A DNA stretch of 6,623 bases from an uncultured beta proteobacterium (GTDB taxonomy: Bacteria > Pseudomonadota > Gammaproteobacteria > Burkholderiales > Burkholderiaceae). Below, one piece after another: positions 1-5,855 of this stretch. Under the pieces are notes generated by a model, which searched no databases, was not told the origin of the DNA, and saw only the letters and a program-made list of their open reading frames with translations. The stretch is from the NCBI GenBank assembly GCA_903930665.1, contig CAIYZI010000011.1, positions 1 through 6,623 of the forward strand, written 5' to 3'. Positions within the stretch are counted from its first letter, which is position 1. Every line of letters starts with the position of its first letter. A program made the translations under genes and the position numbers.

Positions 1-500
1 CCCGTGCTCCAAGGCCTGGTGAGGTAGATGGCACGGATTACCGATTTGCCACTAAAGAAGACTTTCTGCGCGAGCGGGATGAGGGAAATTTTTTGGAATG
101 GGCGCAAGTGCACGGTCATTTCTATGGCACCTCCCGCGCTTGGATTGAGGCGCAGATGAAAACAGGTCGGGACGTCATTTTGGAAATCGACTGGCAGGGT
201 GCTCAGCAAATTCGGGGCTTAATTCCTGAGGTGCAATGGATCTTTATCTTCCCGCCTTCTATTGAGGCTCTAGAAGAGCGTTTGCGTAAGAGGGGTCAGG
301 ATGATGAGGCAACGATTCAAAAGCGCGTAGCAGCAGCCCATCTTGAGTTGCAGCATGCTCATGAAGCTGATTACATTGTGGTCAATGATGATTTTGAGCA
401 AGCCTTGACGGATTTACGCCACGTTGTAGCAGCAAGTCGACTGAGATCCTCCCCGGTAATGGCGCGCAATCCCGCTCTTTTGAAGCGTCTTGGGGTGTAA
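1..500 (+). CDS. gmk: Guanylate kinase, 3' part (5' end outside window)
   Basis: Guanylate kinase phosphorylates GMP (or dGMP) with ATP to give GDP in the cytoplasm, feeding GTP and ppGpp synthesis. The reading frame is open from the first base (whole codons from position 3) to a TAA at 498-500, giving 165 visible residues. The family is about 205 long, so roughly 40 N-terminal residues, including the P-loop, lie upstream. Visible family landmarks are the GMP-binding RAPRPGE at residues 1-7, FLEWAQVHG near 30-38, YGTS at 41-44, the DIDWQGAQQI block, the lid-like RLRKRGQDD segment and the DYIVVNDDF block near the C terminus. All match Gmk closely, with no frameshift. A TTG at 93 is an internal Leu codon and not a start. 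It is followed by rpoZ after 44 nt, the common proteobacterial gmk-rpoZ-spoT order. Confidence 0.97.
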   Translation, partial: RAPRPGEVDGTDYRFATKEDFLRERDEGNFLEWAQVHGHFYGTSRAWIEAQMKTGRDVILEIDWQGAQQIRGLIPEVQWIFIFPPSIEALEERLRKRGQDDEATIQKRVAAAHLELQHAHEADYIVVNDDFEQALTDLRHVVAASRLRSSPVMARNPALLKRLGV

Positions 501-544
501 TCAGTTATCCTATAGGTATTGAAGCTAAATTAAGTGAGTTCCGC

Positions 545-748
545 ATGGCCCGTATTACTGTAGAAGATTGTCTAAAAACCATTCCTAATCGTTTTGAGCT
601 TGTATTGGCTGCGACGTATCGCGCTCGTCAACTCGTTCAAGGTCACTCTCCACGTGTTGAGTCAAGAGATAAAGCCACTGTAGCTGCCTTAAGAGAAGTC
701 GCTGCTGGCGTGACTGACCGTGATATGTTGACCAAAGTACCTCTGTAA
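545..748 (+). CDS. rpoZ: DNA-directed RNA polymerase subunit omega
   Basis: Omega is the small RNA polymerase subunit that binds beta-prime and helps assembly. In E. coli its N terminus, together with beta-prime, forms ppGpp-binding site 1. The 67-residue product begins MARITVEDCL and contains NRFELVLAATYRARQL, the typical omega core, followed by a short helical tail. This is shorter than the 91-residue E. coli protein but usual for betaproteobacteria. The N-terminal Ala-Arg that contacts ppGpp in E. coli is kept at residues 2-3. The ATG at 545 has only a weak purine-rich stretch upstream (AAGTGAG at about 532-538), but it gives the conserved N terminus exactly. The gene sits between gmk and spoT and is probably cotranscribed. 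Its TAA stop is in the same frame as the spoT start 15 nt downstream. Confidence 0.97.
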   Translation: MARITVEDCLKTIPNRFELVLAATYRARQLVQGHSPRVESRDKATVAALREVAAGVTDRDMLTKVPL

Positions 749-751
749 TTC

Positions 752-756
752 AGGGG
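752..756 (+). promoter_or_regulatory. Shine-Dalgarno for the GTG start of spoT
   Basis: AGGGG lies 7 nt before the GTG at 764, a normal ribosome-binding distance, and supports the longest reading of spoT. A competing site at 805-810 serves a downstream TTG, so this site alone does not settle the start. Confidence 0.5.
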
Positions 757-763
757 TTCCGGT

Positions 764-3166
764 GTGGAGCTCCCCTTAAGCCTTAACGACACATCGGATA
801 CATCAGGAGAACTCTTGTCTAAAGAGTCTCCACAGACTACCCAGAAGGATTTGCTTTCTCATTCTTCTGAAGTATCGGATCAAACCGATAAAACATCCAA
901 CAAAGACTCTATTCTTGCGACCTTATTGGCGCAATCTAGTCGCCATTTGTTTGGGCCAACTTCTCAGCCCAATCTTCCGCTTAAGCATCAAGTTATCTCG
1001 ATTGATGGATTAATTTCCAAGCTGGGTCATCTTAAGCCTGAAGAAATCGTTCAGATCAAAAAAGCGTTTCATTTCGCTGATGAGGCCCATTTAGGCCAAT
1101 ATCGGCATAGTGGAGAGCCTTACATTACCCATCCCCTTGCCGTAGCGGAGCTGTGCGCTGGTTGGCGTCTGGATGCGCCCTCAATCATGGCTGCGTTGTT
1201 GCATGACGTCATTGAAGATACTGGCTGCACTAAGGCCGATCTTGTCGACAAGTTTGGGGGCAAAGTTGCAGAGTTAGTAGAGGGTTTAACCAAGTTAGAT
1301 AAATTGGAGTTTCAGAGTCACGCAGAAGCGCAGGCTGAAAGTTTCCGAAAAATGTTCATGGCGATGGCGCGCGATGTTCGTGTCATCTTGGTCAAGCTGG
1401 CTGATCGTACGCACAACATGCGCACCCTAGATGCCGTTCCAATCGCCAAGCGCCGCAGGGTAGCGGCTGAAACCTTAGAGATCTATGCTCCCATTGCTCA
1501 CCGCTTGGGGTTAAATGTTATCTACCGAGACTTGCAAGACCTTAGCTTCCGTTACTCCATGCCAATGCGTTTTCGCGTCATTGAGAGTGCTGTAAAGCGT
1601 GCCCGTGGCAATCGCAAGGAAATGATCGAGAAGATCCTGCAGGCCACTCGTACGGCCTTTGCTAAATGCAATGTAGAGGTTGACCTGCGCGGTAGAGAAA
1701 AGACCTTATTTAGCATTTACACCAAGATGCGGACTAAGCATTTGAGCTTCTCTCAGGTCCTCGACGTTTATGCCTTTCGCGTTACCGTCCATACGATAGA
1801 TGATTGCTATCGCGCCTTGGGTATTTTGCATTCCTTATATAAGCCCATGCCTGGCAAGTTTAAGGATTACATCGCTATTCCAAAACTCAATGGCTATCAG
1901 TCGCTGCACACTACCTTGTTGGGTCCATCAGGCGTGCCGGTCGAGTTTCAGATTCGCACTACTGAAATGCATGCTGTAGCAGAAGCTGGTGTAGCGGCGC
2001 ATTGGGCTTATAAAGATGGATCACCTGATATGAGTGAAGTGCAGAATCGCGCTCATCAGTGGCTCCAGTCATTAATTGATATTCAGGATAGTAGTGGCGA
2101 CTCTCAGGAGTTTTTAGAGCACGTCAAAATCGACTTATTCCCTGATGCTGTTTACGTCTTTACGCCAAAAGGTCAAATCCGAGCCTTACCAAGAGGCGCT
2201 ACCGCGCTGGACTTTGCCTATGCCATTCATAGTGATGTCGGAAATACCTGTGTAGCAGTCAAGATCAATGGACTTCAGCTACCTTTGCGCAGTGAGTTAA
2301 AAAATAGCGACATCATTGAGGTAATCACTTCTGCCAGCTCTCAACCGAATCCTGGTTGGCTGGCATTTGTTCGAACTGGCAAAGCCCGTGCTTCGATTCG
2401 CCATTCCCTCAAGACCAAGCATTACTCGGAGTCCTTGCAATTGGGTGAGCGTCTATTGGCTAGCGCTCTACGGCAGCAAGGTGTAGACGCCGGTCTTTTA
2501 TCGCCAGAAATTTGGGAAAAGCTCCTGCATTGGACTGGCGATAAAACTCGGGAAGAGGCCTGCGTCAACATCGCGCTAGGACGTCGATTGGCGCAAGAGC
2601 TAGCCATCCGTCTCAAGATTCTGATAGACGAAGGCGGTGGGGCTGGGCAAATGCGTCTAGGGGCTGCTGATTGGGTCTCTCCTCAACAGGAGACTGCAAA
2701 CCAACATCAGCGGCAGGCGATATTGGTTGATGGGCGCGAAGGTAACTCTATGAGCTTCCAAAGCTGCTGTCATCCTATTCCTGGAGACAACATTATTGGT
2801 TACCTGGGCAAAGGTGAGGGGTTGCAAGTTCACATGAACGACTGCCCACACGCTTTACGCATGCTCTCTAAAGACAGTGATAAATGGGTTGAGGTGGAGT
2901 GGGGTAAAGATATCAATAGAGAGTTTGATGTCGACCTAGCCATAGATACCCGTCAGGGCAAGGGCGTATTAGCTCGTGTAGCTAGTAGCGTTACCGCGGC
3001 GGACTCCAATATTTTGAATGTCTCCATGGATGACCGCTACAAAGAAGATTCCGTCACCATACGCTTTACGATCCAAGTGGCCGATCGTCTGCATCTTTCT
3101 AAGGTAATGCGAAGCCTGCGAACTAATCACGATGTCATGCGAGTAACGCGTACCAGGTCTATTTGA
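764..3166 (+). CDS. spoT: RelA/SpoT family (p)ppGpp hydrolase/synthetase
   Basis: This is a cytoplasmic bifunctional alarmone enzyme: it hydrolyses (p)ppGpp to GDP/GTP plus pyrophosphate and can make it from GDP/GTP and ATP. Domains along 800 residues: a polar Ser/Thr/Asp-rich N-terminal extension (1 to about 85); the HD hydrolase with THP (H123), HDVIED (147-152) and KLADRTHN (211-218), all intact; the synthetase with GREKTLFSIYTKM (310-322), DVYAFRV (334-340), KFKDYI (365-370), NGYQSLHT (376-383) and EFQIRT (394-399); the TGS domain (about 458-522); a Cys/His region with CCH (668-670) and CPH (694-696); and a C-terminal ACT domain (about 722-798). The intact HD residues mark SpoT or bifunctional Rel rather than hydrolase-dead RelA. 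The protein is about 100 residues longer than E. coli SpoT, mostly at the N terminus. The start is uncertain: GTG at 764 or TTG at 815. It probably shares the gmk-rpoZ transcript; the trmH-recG genes that follow in E. coli are absent here. Confidence 0.96.
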   Translation: MELPLSLNDTSDTSGELLSKESPQTTQKDLLSHSSEVSDQTDKTSNKDSILATLLAQSSRHLFGPTSQPNLPLKHQVISIDGLISKLGHLKPEEIVQIKKAFHFADEAHLGQYRHSGEPYITHPLAVAELCAGWRLDAPSIMAALLHDVIEDTGCTKADLVDKFGGKVAELVEGLTKLDKLEFQSHAEAQAESFRKMFMAMARDVRVILVKLADRTHNMRTLDAVPIAKRRRVAAETLEIYAPIAHRLGLNVIYRDLQDLSFRYSMPMRFRVIESAVKRARGNRKEMIEKILQATRTAFAKCNVEVDLRGREKTLFSIYTKMRTKHLSFSQVLDVYAFRVTVHTIDDCYRALGILHSLYKPMPGKFKDYIAIPKLNGYQSLHTTLLGPSGVPVEFQIRTTEMHAVAEAGVAAHWAYKDGSPDMSEVQNRAHQWLQSLIDIQDSSGDSQEFLEHVKIDLFPDAVYVFTPKGQIRALPRGATALDFAYAIHSDVGNTCVAVKINGLQLPLRSELKNSDIIEVITSASSQPNPGWLAFVRTGKARASIRHSLKTKHYSESLQLGERLLASALRQQGVDAGLLSPEIWEKLLHWTGDKTREEACVNIALGRRLAQELAIRLKILIDEGGGAGQMRLGAADWVSPQQETANQHQRQAILVDGREGNSMSFQSCCHPIPGDNIIGYLGKGEGLQVHMNDCPHALRMLSKDSDKWVEVEWGKDINREFDVDLAIDTRQGKGVLARVASSVTAADSNILNVSMDDRYKEDSVTIRFTIQVADRLHLSKVMRSLRTNHDVMRVTRTRSI
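805..810 (+). promoter_or_regulatory. Alternative Shine-Dalgarno for a TTG start of spoT
   Basis: AGGAGA, a closer match to the ideal AGGAGG than the site at 752-756, precedes an in-frame TTG at 815-817 by 4-5 nt. Starting there would shorten SpoT by 17 residues (783 aa) and remove only polar, non-conserved sequence. Which start is used cannot be decided from the window. Confidence 0.4.
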
Positions 3167-3191
3167 GCTCTTTGCGGGTTGCCTTAACAAC

Positions 3192-3207
3192 TTAGCTAAT
3201 TAGCTAA
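3192..3207. repeat. Perfect 16-bp palindrome between convergent spoT and greB
   Basis: TTAGCTAATTAGCTAA equals its own reverse complement and is also two direct copies of the 8-bp palindrome TTAGCTAA. It fills the middle of the 50-nt gap between the spoT and greB stop codons. Two further flanking pairs continue the symmetry after one C/C mismatch. It carries in-frame TAA triplets. It is AT-rich and no T-tract follows on either strand, so a classical intrinsic terminator is not evident. It could be a weak bidirectional 3'-end structure or a protein-binding site. Confidence 0.5.
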
Positions 3208-3216
3208 CTTGCATAG

Positions 3217-3717
3217 TTACTTGTACTGAATATCTAGAATTTCAATTTCCGTTGGACCTGTAGGGGTCTGAATCATGACGCAATCGCCTAATCGGGCCTT
3301 TATTAAGGCTTTAGCGATAGGGGAGACCCAACTGACATATCCTTTATCTAAATCGACCTCATCAACGCCTACGATGGTAATGGTGGTCTTTAGGCCGGTA
3401 TTGACCCCCTCAAGGTTGCTATAAGTCACAGTAGCCCCAAAAAAGACCTGATCAGAGTCTTCATCACCGGTTTTTCTGGCTAAATTATCGACAACAACGG
3501 CAAACTCAAGGCGCTGATTGAGGAAGCGAATTCGCCGATCAATCTCCCGAAGACGCTTTTTTCCATAGATATAGTCCCCATTTTCAGACCGGTCACCATT
3601 GGAGGCGGCCCAGTGGACAACCTTTACAACCTCCGGTCTATCAAGGTTTAGCAGCTGTAATAGCTCACTCTTAATTCGCTCATGTCCAGCAGGAGTAATG
3701 TAGTTTTTCTCTTCCAT
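3217..3717 (-). CDS. greB: Transcription elongation factor GreB
   Basis: GreB enters the RNA polymerase secondary channel and stimulates cleavage of backtracked RNA, rescuing stalled complexes. The 166-residue product begins MEEKNYITPAGHERIK. An N-terminal coiled coil (to about residue 77) carries the tip motif GDRSENGDY (41-49), whose acidic residues D42 and E45 match the catalytic Asp/Glu pair, and then KKRLREIDRR (53-62), typical of GreB rather than GreA. The C-terminal FKBP-like domain starts near VFFGATV (91-97) and contains SPIAKALIKARLGD (132-145). The linker between the domains is slightly longer and more acidic than in the 158-residue E. coli protein. The ATG at 3717 is chosen because it matches the GreB N terminus. 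The frame stays open 32 codons further upstream, but that part is antisense to tRNA-Arg. No Shine-Dalgarno is visible. The gene is convergent with spoT and divergent from the tRNA. Confidence 0.95.
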   Translation of the reverse strand: MEEKNYITPAGHERIKSELLQLLNLDRPEVVKVVHWAASNGDRSENGDYIYGKKRLREIDRRIRFLNQRLEFAVVVDNLARKTGDEDSDQVFFGATVTYSNLEGVNTGLKTTITIVGVDEVDLDKGYVSWVSPIAKALIKARLGDCVMIQTPTGPTEIEILDIQYK

Positions 3718-3729
3718 GGCATAATTATG
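3717..3729. promoter_or_regulatory. Candidate divergent promoter core for tRNA-Arg and greB
   Basis: The palindrome CATAATTATG (3720-3729) presents a CATAAT -10-like hexamer on both strands. On the + strand it is preceded by TG with the right spacing (TGGCATAAT), an extended -10, and would start RNA near 3732, about 4 nt before the mature tRNA. On the - strand the hexamer ends at 3724, so a start 7 nt on would fall at the A of the greB ATG (3717). No good -35 element is visible on either strand. Inferred from sequence only. Confidence 0.35.
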
Positions 3730-3735
3730 GCTGTT

Positions 3736-3812
3736 GCGGCTGTAGCTCAGCTGGATAGAGTACTTGGCTACGAACCAAGGGGTCGTGGGTTCAATTCCTG
3801 CCAGCCGCACCA
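3736..3812 (+). tRNA. tRNA-Arg (anticodon ACG)
   Basis: A 77-nt cloverleaf with encoded CCA. The acceptor GCGGCTG (3736-3742) pairs fully with CAGCCGC (3802-3808), followed by discriminator A3809 and CCA at 3810-3812. The D stem is GCTC/GAGT. The anticodon stem is CTTGG/CCAAG around the loop CTACGAA, with anticodon ACG at 3770-3772. The T stem is GTGGG/CCTGC (two G-T pairs) around TTCAATT. ACG, deaminated to ICG, reads CGU, CGC and CGA arginine codons. The sequence closely resembles E. coli tRNA-Arg(ACG) in the D and anticodon arms. It is transcribed divergently from greB and ends at its own terminator. Confidence 0.98.
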
Positions 3813-3821
3813 ACCTTTACG

Positions 3822-3858
3822 AGGGCCTAGTTGAAAGACTGGGCCCTTTCTCATTTTT
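3822..3858 (+). terminator. Intrinsic terminator of tRNA-Arg
   Basis: An 11-bp stem, AGGGCCTAGTT (3822-3832) with GACTGGGCCCT (3837-3847), closes on a GAAA tetraloop and includes two G-T pairs. It is followed by a T-rich run ending in TTTTT at 3854-3858. It starts 9 nt after the tRNA CCA and is oriented for + strand transcripts only, since the reverse side lacks a T-tract. It separates the tRNA from the downstream transporter operon. Confidence 0.85.
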
Positions 3859-3860
3859 GG

Positions 3861-3899
3861 GCTTTTAGGCCTTGCTTTTAGGTCTAACTTTTAATACTT
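3861..3899 (+). repeat. Three tandem imperfect 13-bp repeats upstream of transporter operon
   Basis: Units with an exact 13-nt period are GCTTTTAGGCCTT (3861-3873), GCTTTTAGGTCTA (3874-3886) and ACTTTTAATACTT (3887-3899). CTTTTA is constant in all three, and units 1 and 2 share GCTTTTAGG. The array fills most of the gap between the tRNA terminator and the permease start, where the promoter of the next operon should lie. It may be a regulator-binding array or only the remains of slipped-strand duplication. No function is recognised. Confidence 0.55.
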
Positions 3900-3915
3900 C
3901 CCTTATAGTTTGGCT

Positions 3916-5088
3916 ATGAGCCTTCCAATTCCAAACTCATCCCCTATAGAAGCGCCAGTAGCTAGCTGGTCTCAAGTTGACGCAGCTAACGCCAAGGTGG
4001 CATTGAGCGGAAATATTAACGTCTACTCATTAGGCGATGTTTGGACGCAAATTCGCCAAGACCAAGACCTTTGGTTAGGGCAGGGGGATGGGAAGAGCAA
4101 GTCATTAATCTTTGATGCCTCACAAGCTAAATCCTTGGATGGATCGGGCATTGCGTTCTTGATTGATATTCAGGAGGCACAACAAAAAGCTGGTGGCACT
4201 TTTGATCTCCAGGGCCTTGATCAAAAGTATCAACCCCTCTTGCATGAATTTGATCCCATTGGAAACTTATTTCCCGTTCCAGTAATTAGACCAAAGATGG
4301 GTTTAATTGAGACCACTGGAATGGCATCCCAGAATCTTTTCAATGATGGTGTTGGTTTAATTACGTTTACGGGTCATCTTGCAGATGATTTATTTTGGTC
4401 GCTTTGTCACCCCAGACAGGTTCGGTGGGGGGACTTTGTTAATACAGCAGTTCAAGCCGGTATTGCGGCATTGCCGATTGTTGGCTTGGTCGCTTTTTTA
4501 ATTGGGGTGATTTTGTCCTTTCAGGCGGCTATTGGTATGCAAAAGTTTGGTGCAGTAACGTTTGTTGGCCCACTTGCTGCCCTAGGTATCGTACGTGAGA
4601 TGGGCCCCTTAATTACCGCCATCTTGCTTGCTGGACGTTCATCTGCTGCATTTGCTGCCGAGATTGGCACCATGACCGTGAATAGCGAAGTCGATGCATT
4701 AATTACAGGCGGATTAAGTCCGATTCGATTCTTGGTCGTGCCGCGAGTGTTGGCAGGAATATTGGTAGCACCCATATTGACCTTATATGCTGACATTGTC
4801 AGCATCTTTGCTTCTATGTTCACCATGCTTGCCTATGGTGTGCCTTTCTCGAATTTTTATAATGGCATGTTGCAAGCGGTCGATATTGAAGACATCTCAT
4901 CTGGCCTCCTTAAGGCAACGCTTTTTGGCGTGGTGATTTCAGCTGTAGGTTGCTTGCGTGGCATGCAAACGGGTGATGGTGCAGCGGCCGTTGGTATTTC
5001 AGCAACGCGCGCAGTGGTCAGCAGTATTGTGATGATTGTCGTGGTTGACGGCATATTTGCTTATATCTCTTACAAGACGGGCTTCTAA
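3916..5088 (+). CDS. MlaE-family lipid ABC transporter permease with N-terminal STAS domain
   Basis: Inner-membrane permease of an MCE-type lipid transporter, related to MlaE/YrbE. From the ATG at 3916 it is 390 residues, about 130 longer than E. coli MlaE. Residues about 27-120 form a STAS domain like MlaB, with LIFDAS (64-69) and LDGSGIAFLID (74-84); the Ser at 77 sits where MlaB has a conserved Thr. The permease domain covers about 145-390: a hydrophobic segment about 175-205, the conserved block REMGPLITAILLAGR (227-241) with AEIGTM after it, the cytoplasmic NSEVDAL coupling segment, two helices about 272-308 and two more near the C terminus. A TTG two codons upstream also opens the frame, but ATG is preferred. 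No Shine-Dalgarno is visible. It overlaps the ATPase gene by 1 nt. The substrate, presumably phospholipid, is inferred from the family. It is probably a paralogue of the standard mlaE, so no symbol is given. Confidence 0.93.
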   Translation: MSLPIPNSSPIEAPVASWSQVDAANAKVALSGNINVYSLGDVWTQIRQDQDLWLGQGDGKSKSLIFDASQAKSLDGSGIAFLIDIQEAQQKAGGTFDLQGLDQKYQPLLHEFDPIGNLFPVPVIRPKMGLIETTGMASQNLFNDGVGLITFTGHLADDLFWSLCHPRQVRWGDFVNTAVQAGIAALPIVGLVAFLIGVILSFQAAIGMQKFGAVTFVGPLAALGIVREMGPLITAILLAGRSSAAFAAEIGTMTVNSEVDALITGGLSPIRFLVVPRVLAGILVAPILTLYADIVSIFASMFTMLAYGVPFSNFYNGMLQAVDIEDISSGLLKATLFGVVISAVGCLRGMQTGDGAAAVGISATRAVVSSIVMIVVVDGIFAYISYKTGF

Positions 5089-5855
5089 TGGATATGACCA
5101 GCAACGCCATTGATGTTCATAACCTGACGATAGGTTATGGCTCTAAAGTTTTATTGCAGAACCTCAATTTCACCGTTCAGAATGGGGAAATCTTTGTCAT
5201 TCTTGGCGGTTCGGGTTGCGGAAAATCTAGTCTTTTAAAAAACATGTTCGGTCTTTATCAACCCTTAGGGGGTGACGTCCTCATTGAAGGGCAAAATATC
5301 ACTGCCGCCCTAGGTGTTGAACGCCAAAAGATTATGACCAGCTTTGGCGTAATGTACCAAGAGGGCGCGTTGTTCGGGTCGATGGATTTATTAAATAACG
5401 TTACCCTCTTTATGGAGGAGTACACACAACTTACTCGGCCACAAATGGATTTGCTTGCGCGCACAAAATTGGATCTTGTGGGCCTCCTGCCTTACGAAAC
5501 TTATATGCCAAGCGAGATTAGTGGCGGCATGCAAAAACGTGCAGCCATTGCGCGCGCTATGGCTTTGGATCCTAAAATATTATTCTTAGATGAACCTTCC
5601 GCAGGTTTAGATCCTATTACTTCAGCAGATCTTGATAGAACCATCATGGATCTATCCAAAAATCTAGGCATTACCTTTGTCATCGTCTCGCATGAGCTCG
5701 CCAGTATTTATGCCATTGCCGATAAGGTGGTGATGCTAGATAAAGAGGCGAAAGGCATCATTGCCGAAGGCGATCCAAAAGTCTTAAGAGATACCAGTAC
5801 CGATCCTCGGGTACATCAATTCTTTAATCGCATTATGAGCAAGGAAGTAGCATGA
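5088..5855 (+). CDS. MlaF-family lipid ABC transporter ATP-binding protein
   Basis: Cytoplasmic ATPase that powers the permease encoded just upstream. All ABC motifs are present in 255 residues: Walker A GGSGCGKS (40-47, Lys46), Q-loop Gln91 in MYQEGALF, signature ISGGMQKRAAIARAM (144-158), Walker B ILFLDEP (164-170, with D168 and E169), D-loop SAGLDP (171-176) and H-loop His202 in VSHE. The SGGM form of the signature and the closing DPRVHQFFNRI segment are typical of MlaF. The chain ends soon after that segment, lacking the C-terminal tail of E. coli MlaF. The ATG at 5088 shares its A with the permease TAA stop (TAATG), implying translational coupling; a second in-frame ATG follows at 5094. 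The next gene overlaps by 4 nt. Confidence 0.95.
   Translation: MDMTSNAIDVHNLTIGYGSKVLLQNLNFTVQNGEIFVILGGSGCGKSSLLKNMFGLYQPLGGDVLIEGQNITAALGVERQKIMTSFGVMYQEGALFGSMDLLNNVTLFMEEYTQLTRPQMDLLARTKLDLVGLLPYETYMPSEISGGMQKRAAIARAMALDPKILFLDEPSAGLDPITSADLDRTIMDLSKNLGITFVIVSHELASIYAIADKVVMLDKEAKGIIAEGDPKVLRDTSTDPRVHQFFNRIMSKEVA
5841..5847 (+). promoter_or_regulatory. Shine-Dalgarno of the MCE gene inside the ATPase gene
   Basis: AAGGAAG lies 4 nt before the ATG at 5852, within the last codons of the ATPase gene. It fixes the start of the MCE gene at the ATGA overlap. Confidence 0.6.

Noticed and set aside
93..500. Separate short gene starting at TTG 93
   Set aside because: It is the internal part of gmk; the frame stays open and conserved up to the window start.
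509..516. CCTATAGG palindrome between gmk and rpoZ as a promoter or operator
   Set aside because: Only 8 bp long, and no -35 at a proper distance (TTGAAG at 480 and TTGGGG at 490 are badly spaced). Cotranscription with gmk is simpler.
2422..2616. Antisense open frame within spoT
   Set aside because: Lies opposite the conserved spoT coding sequence and has no recognisable protein features. The same applies to 2657-2851 and 2969-3190.
3167..3191. Intrinsic terminator directly after spoT
   Set aside because: Only a 4-bp GTTG/CAAC pairing is visible, with no T-tract.
4521..4826. Antisense open frame within the permease gene
   Set aside because: A shadow of the conserved MlaE domain on the other strand. 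The same applies to 4857-5054, 5258-5464, 5501-5683 and 6008-6364.
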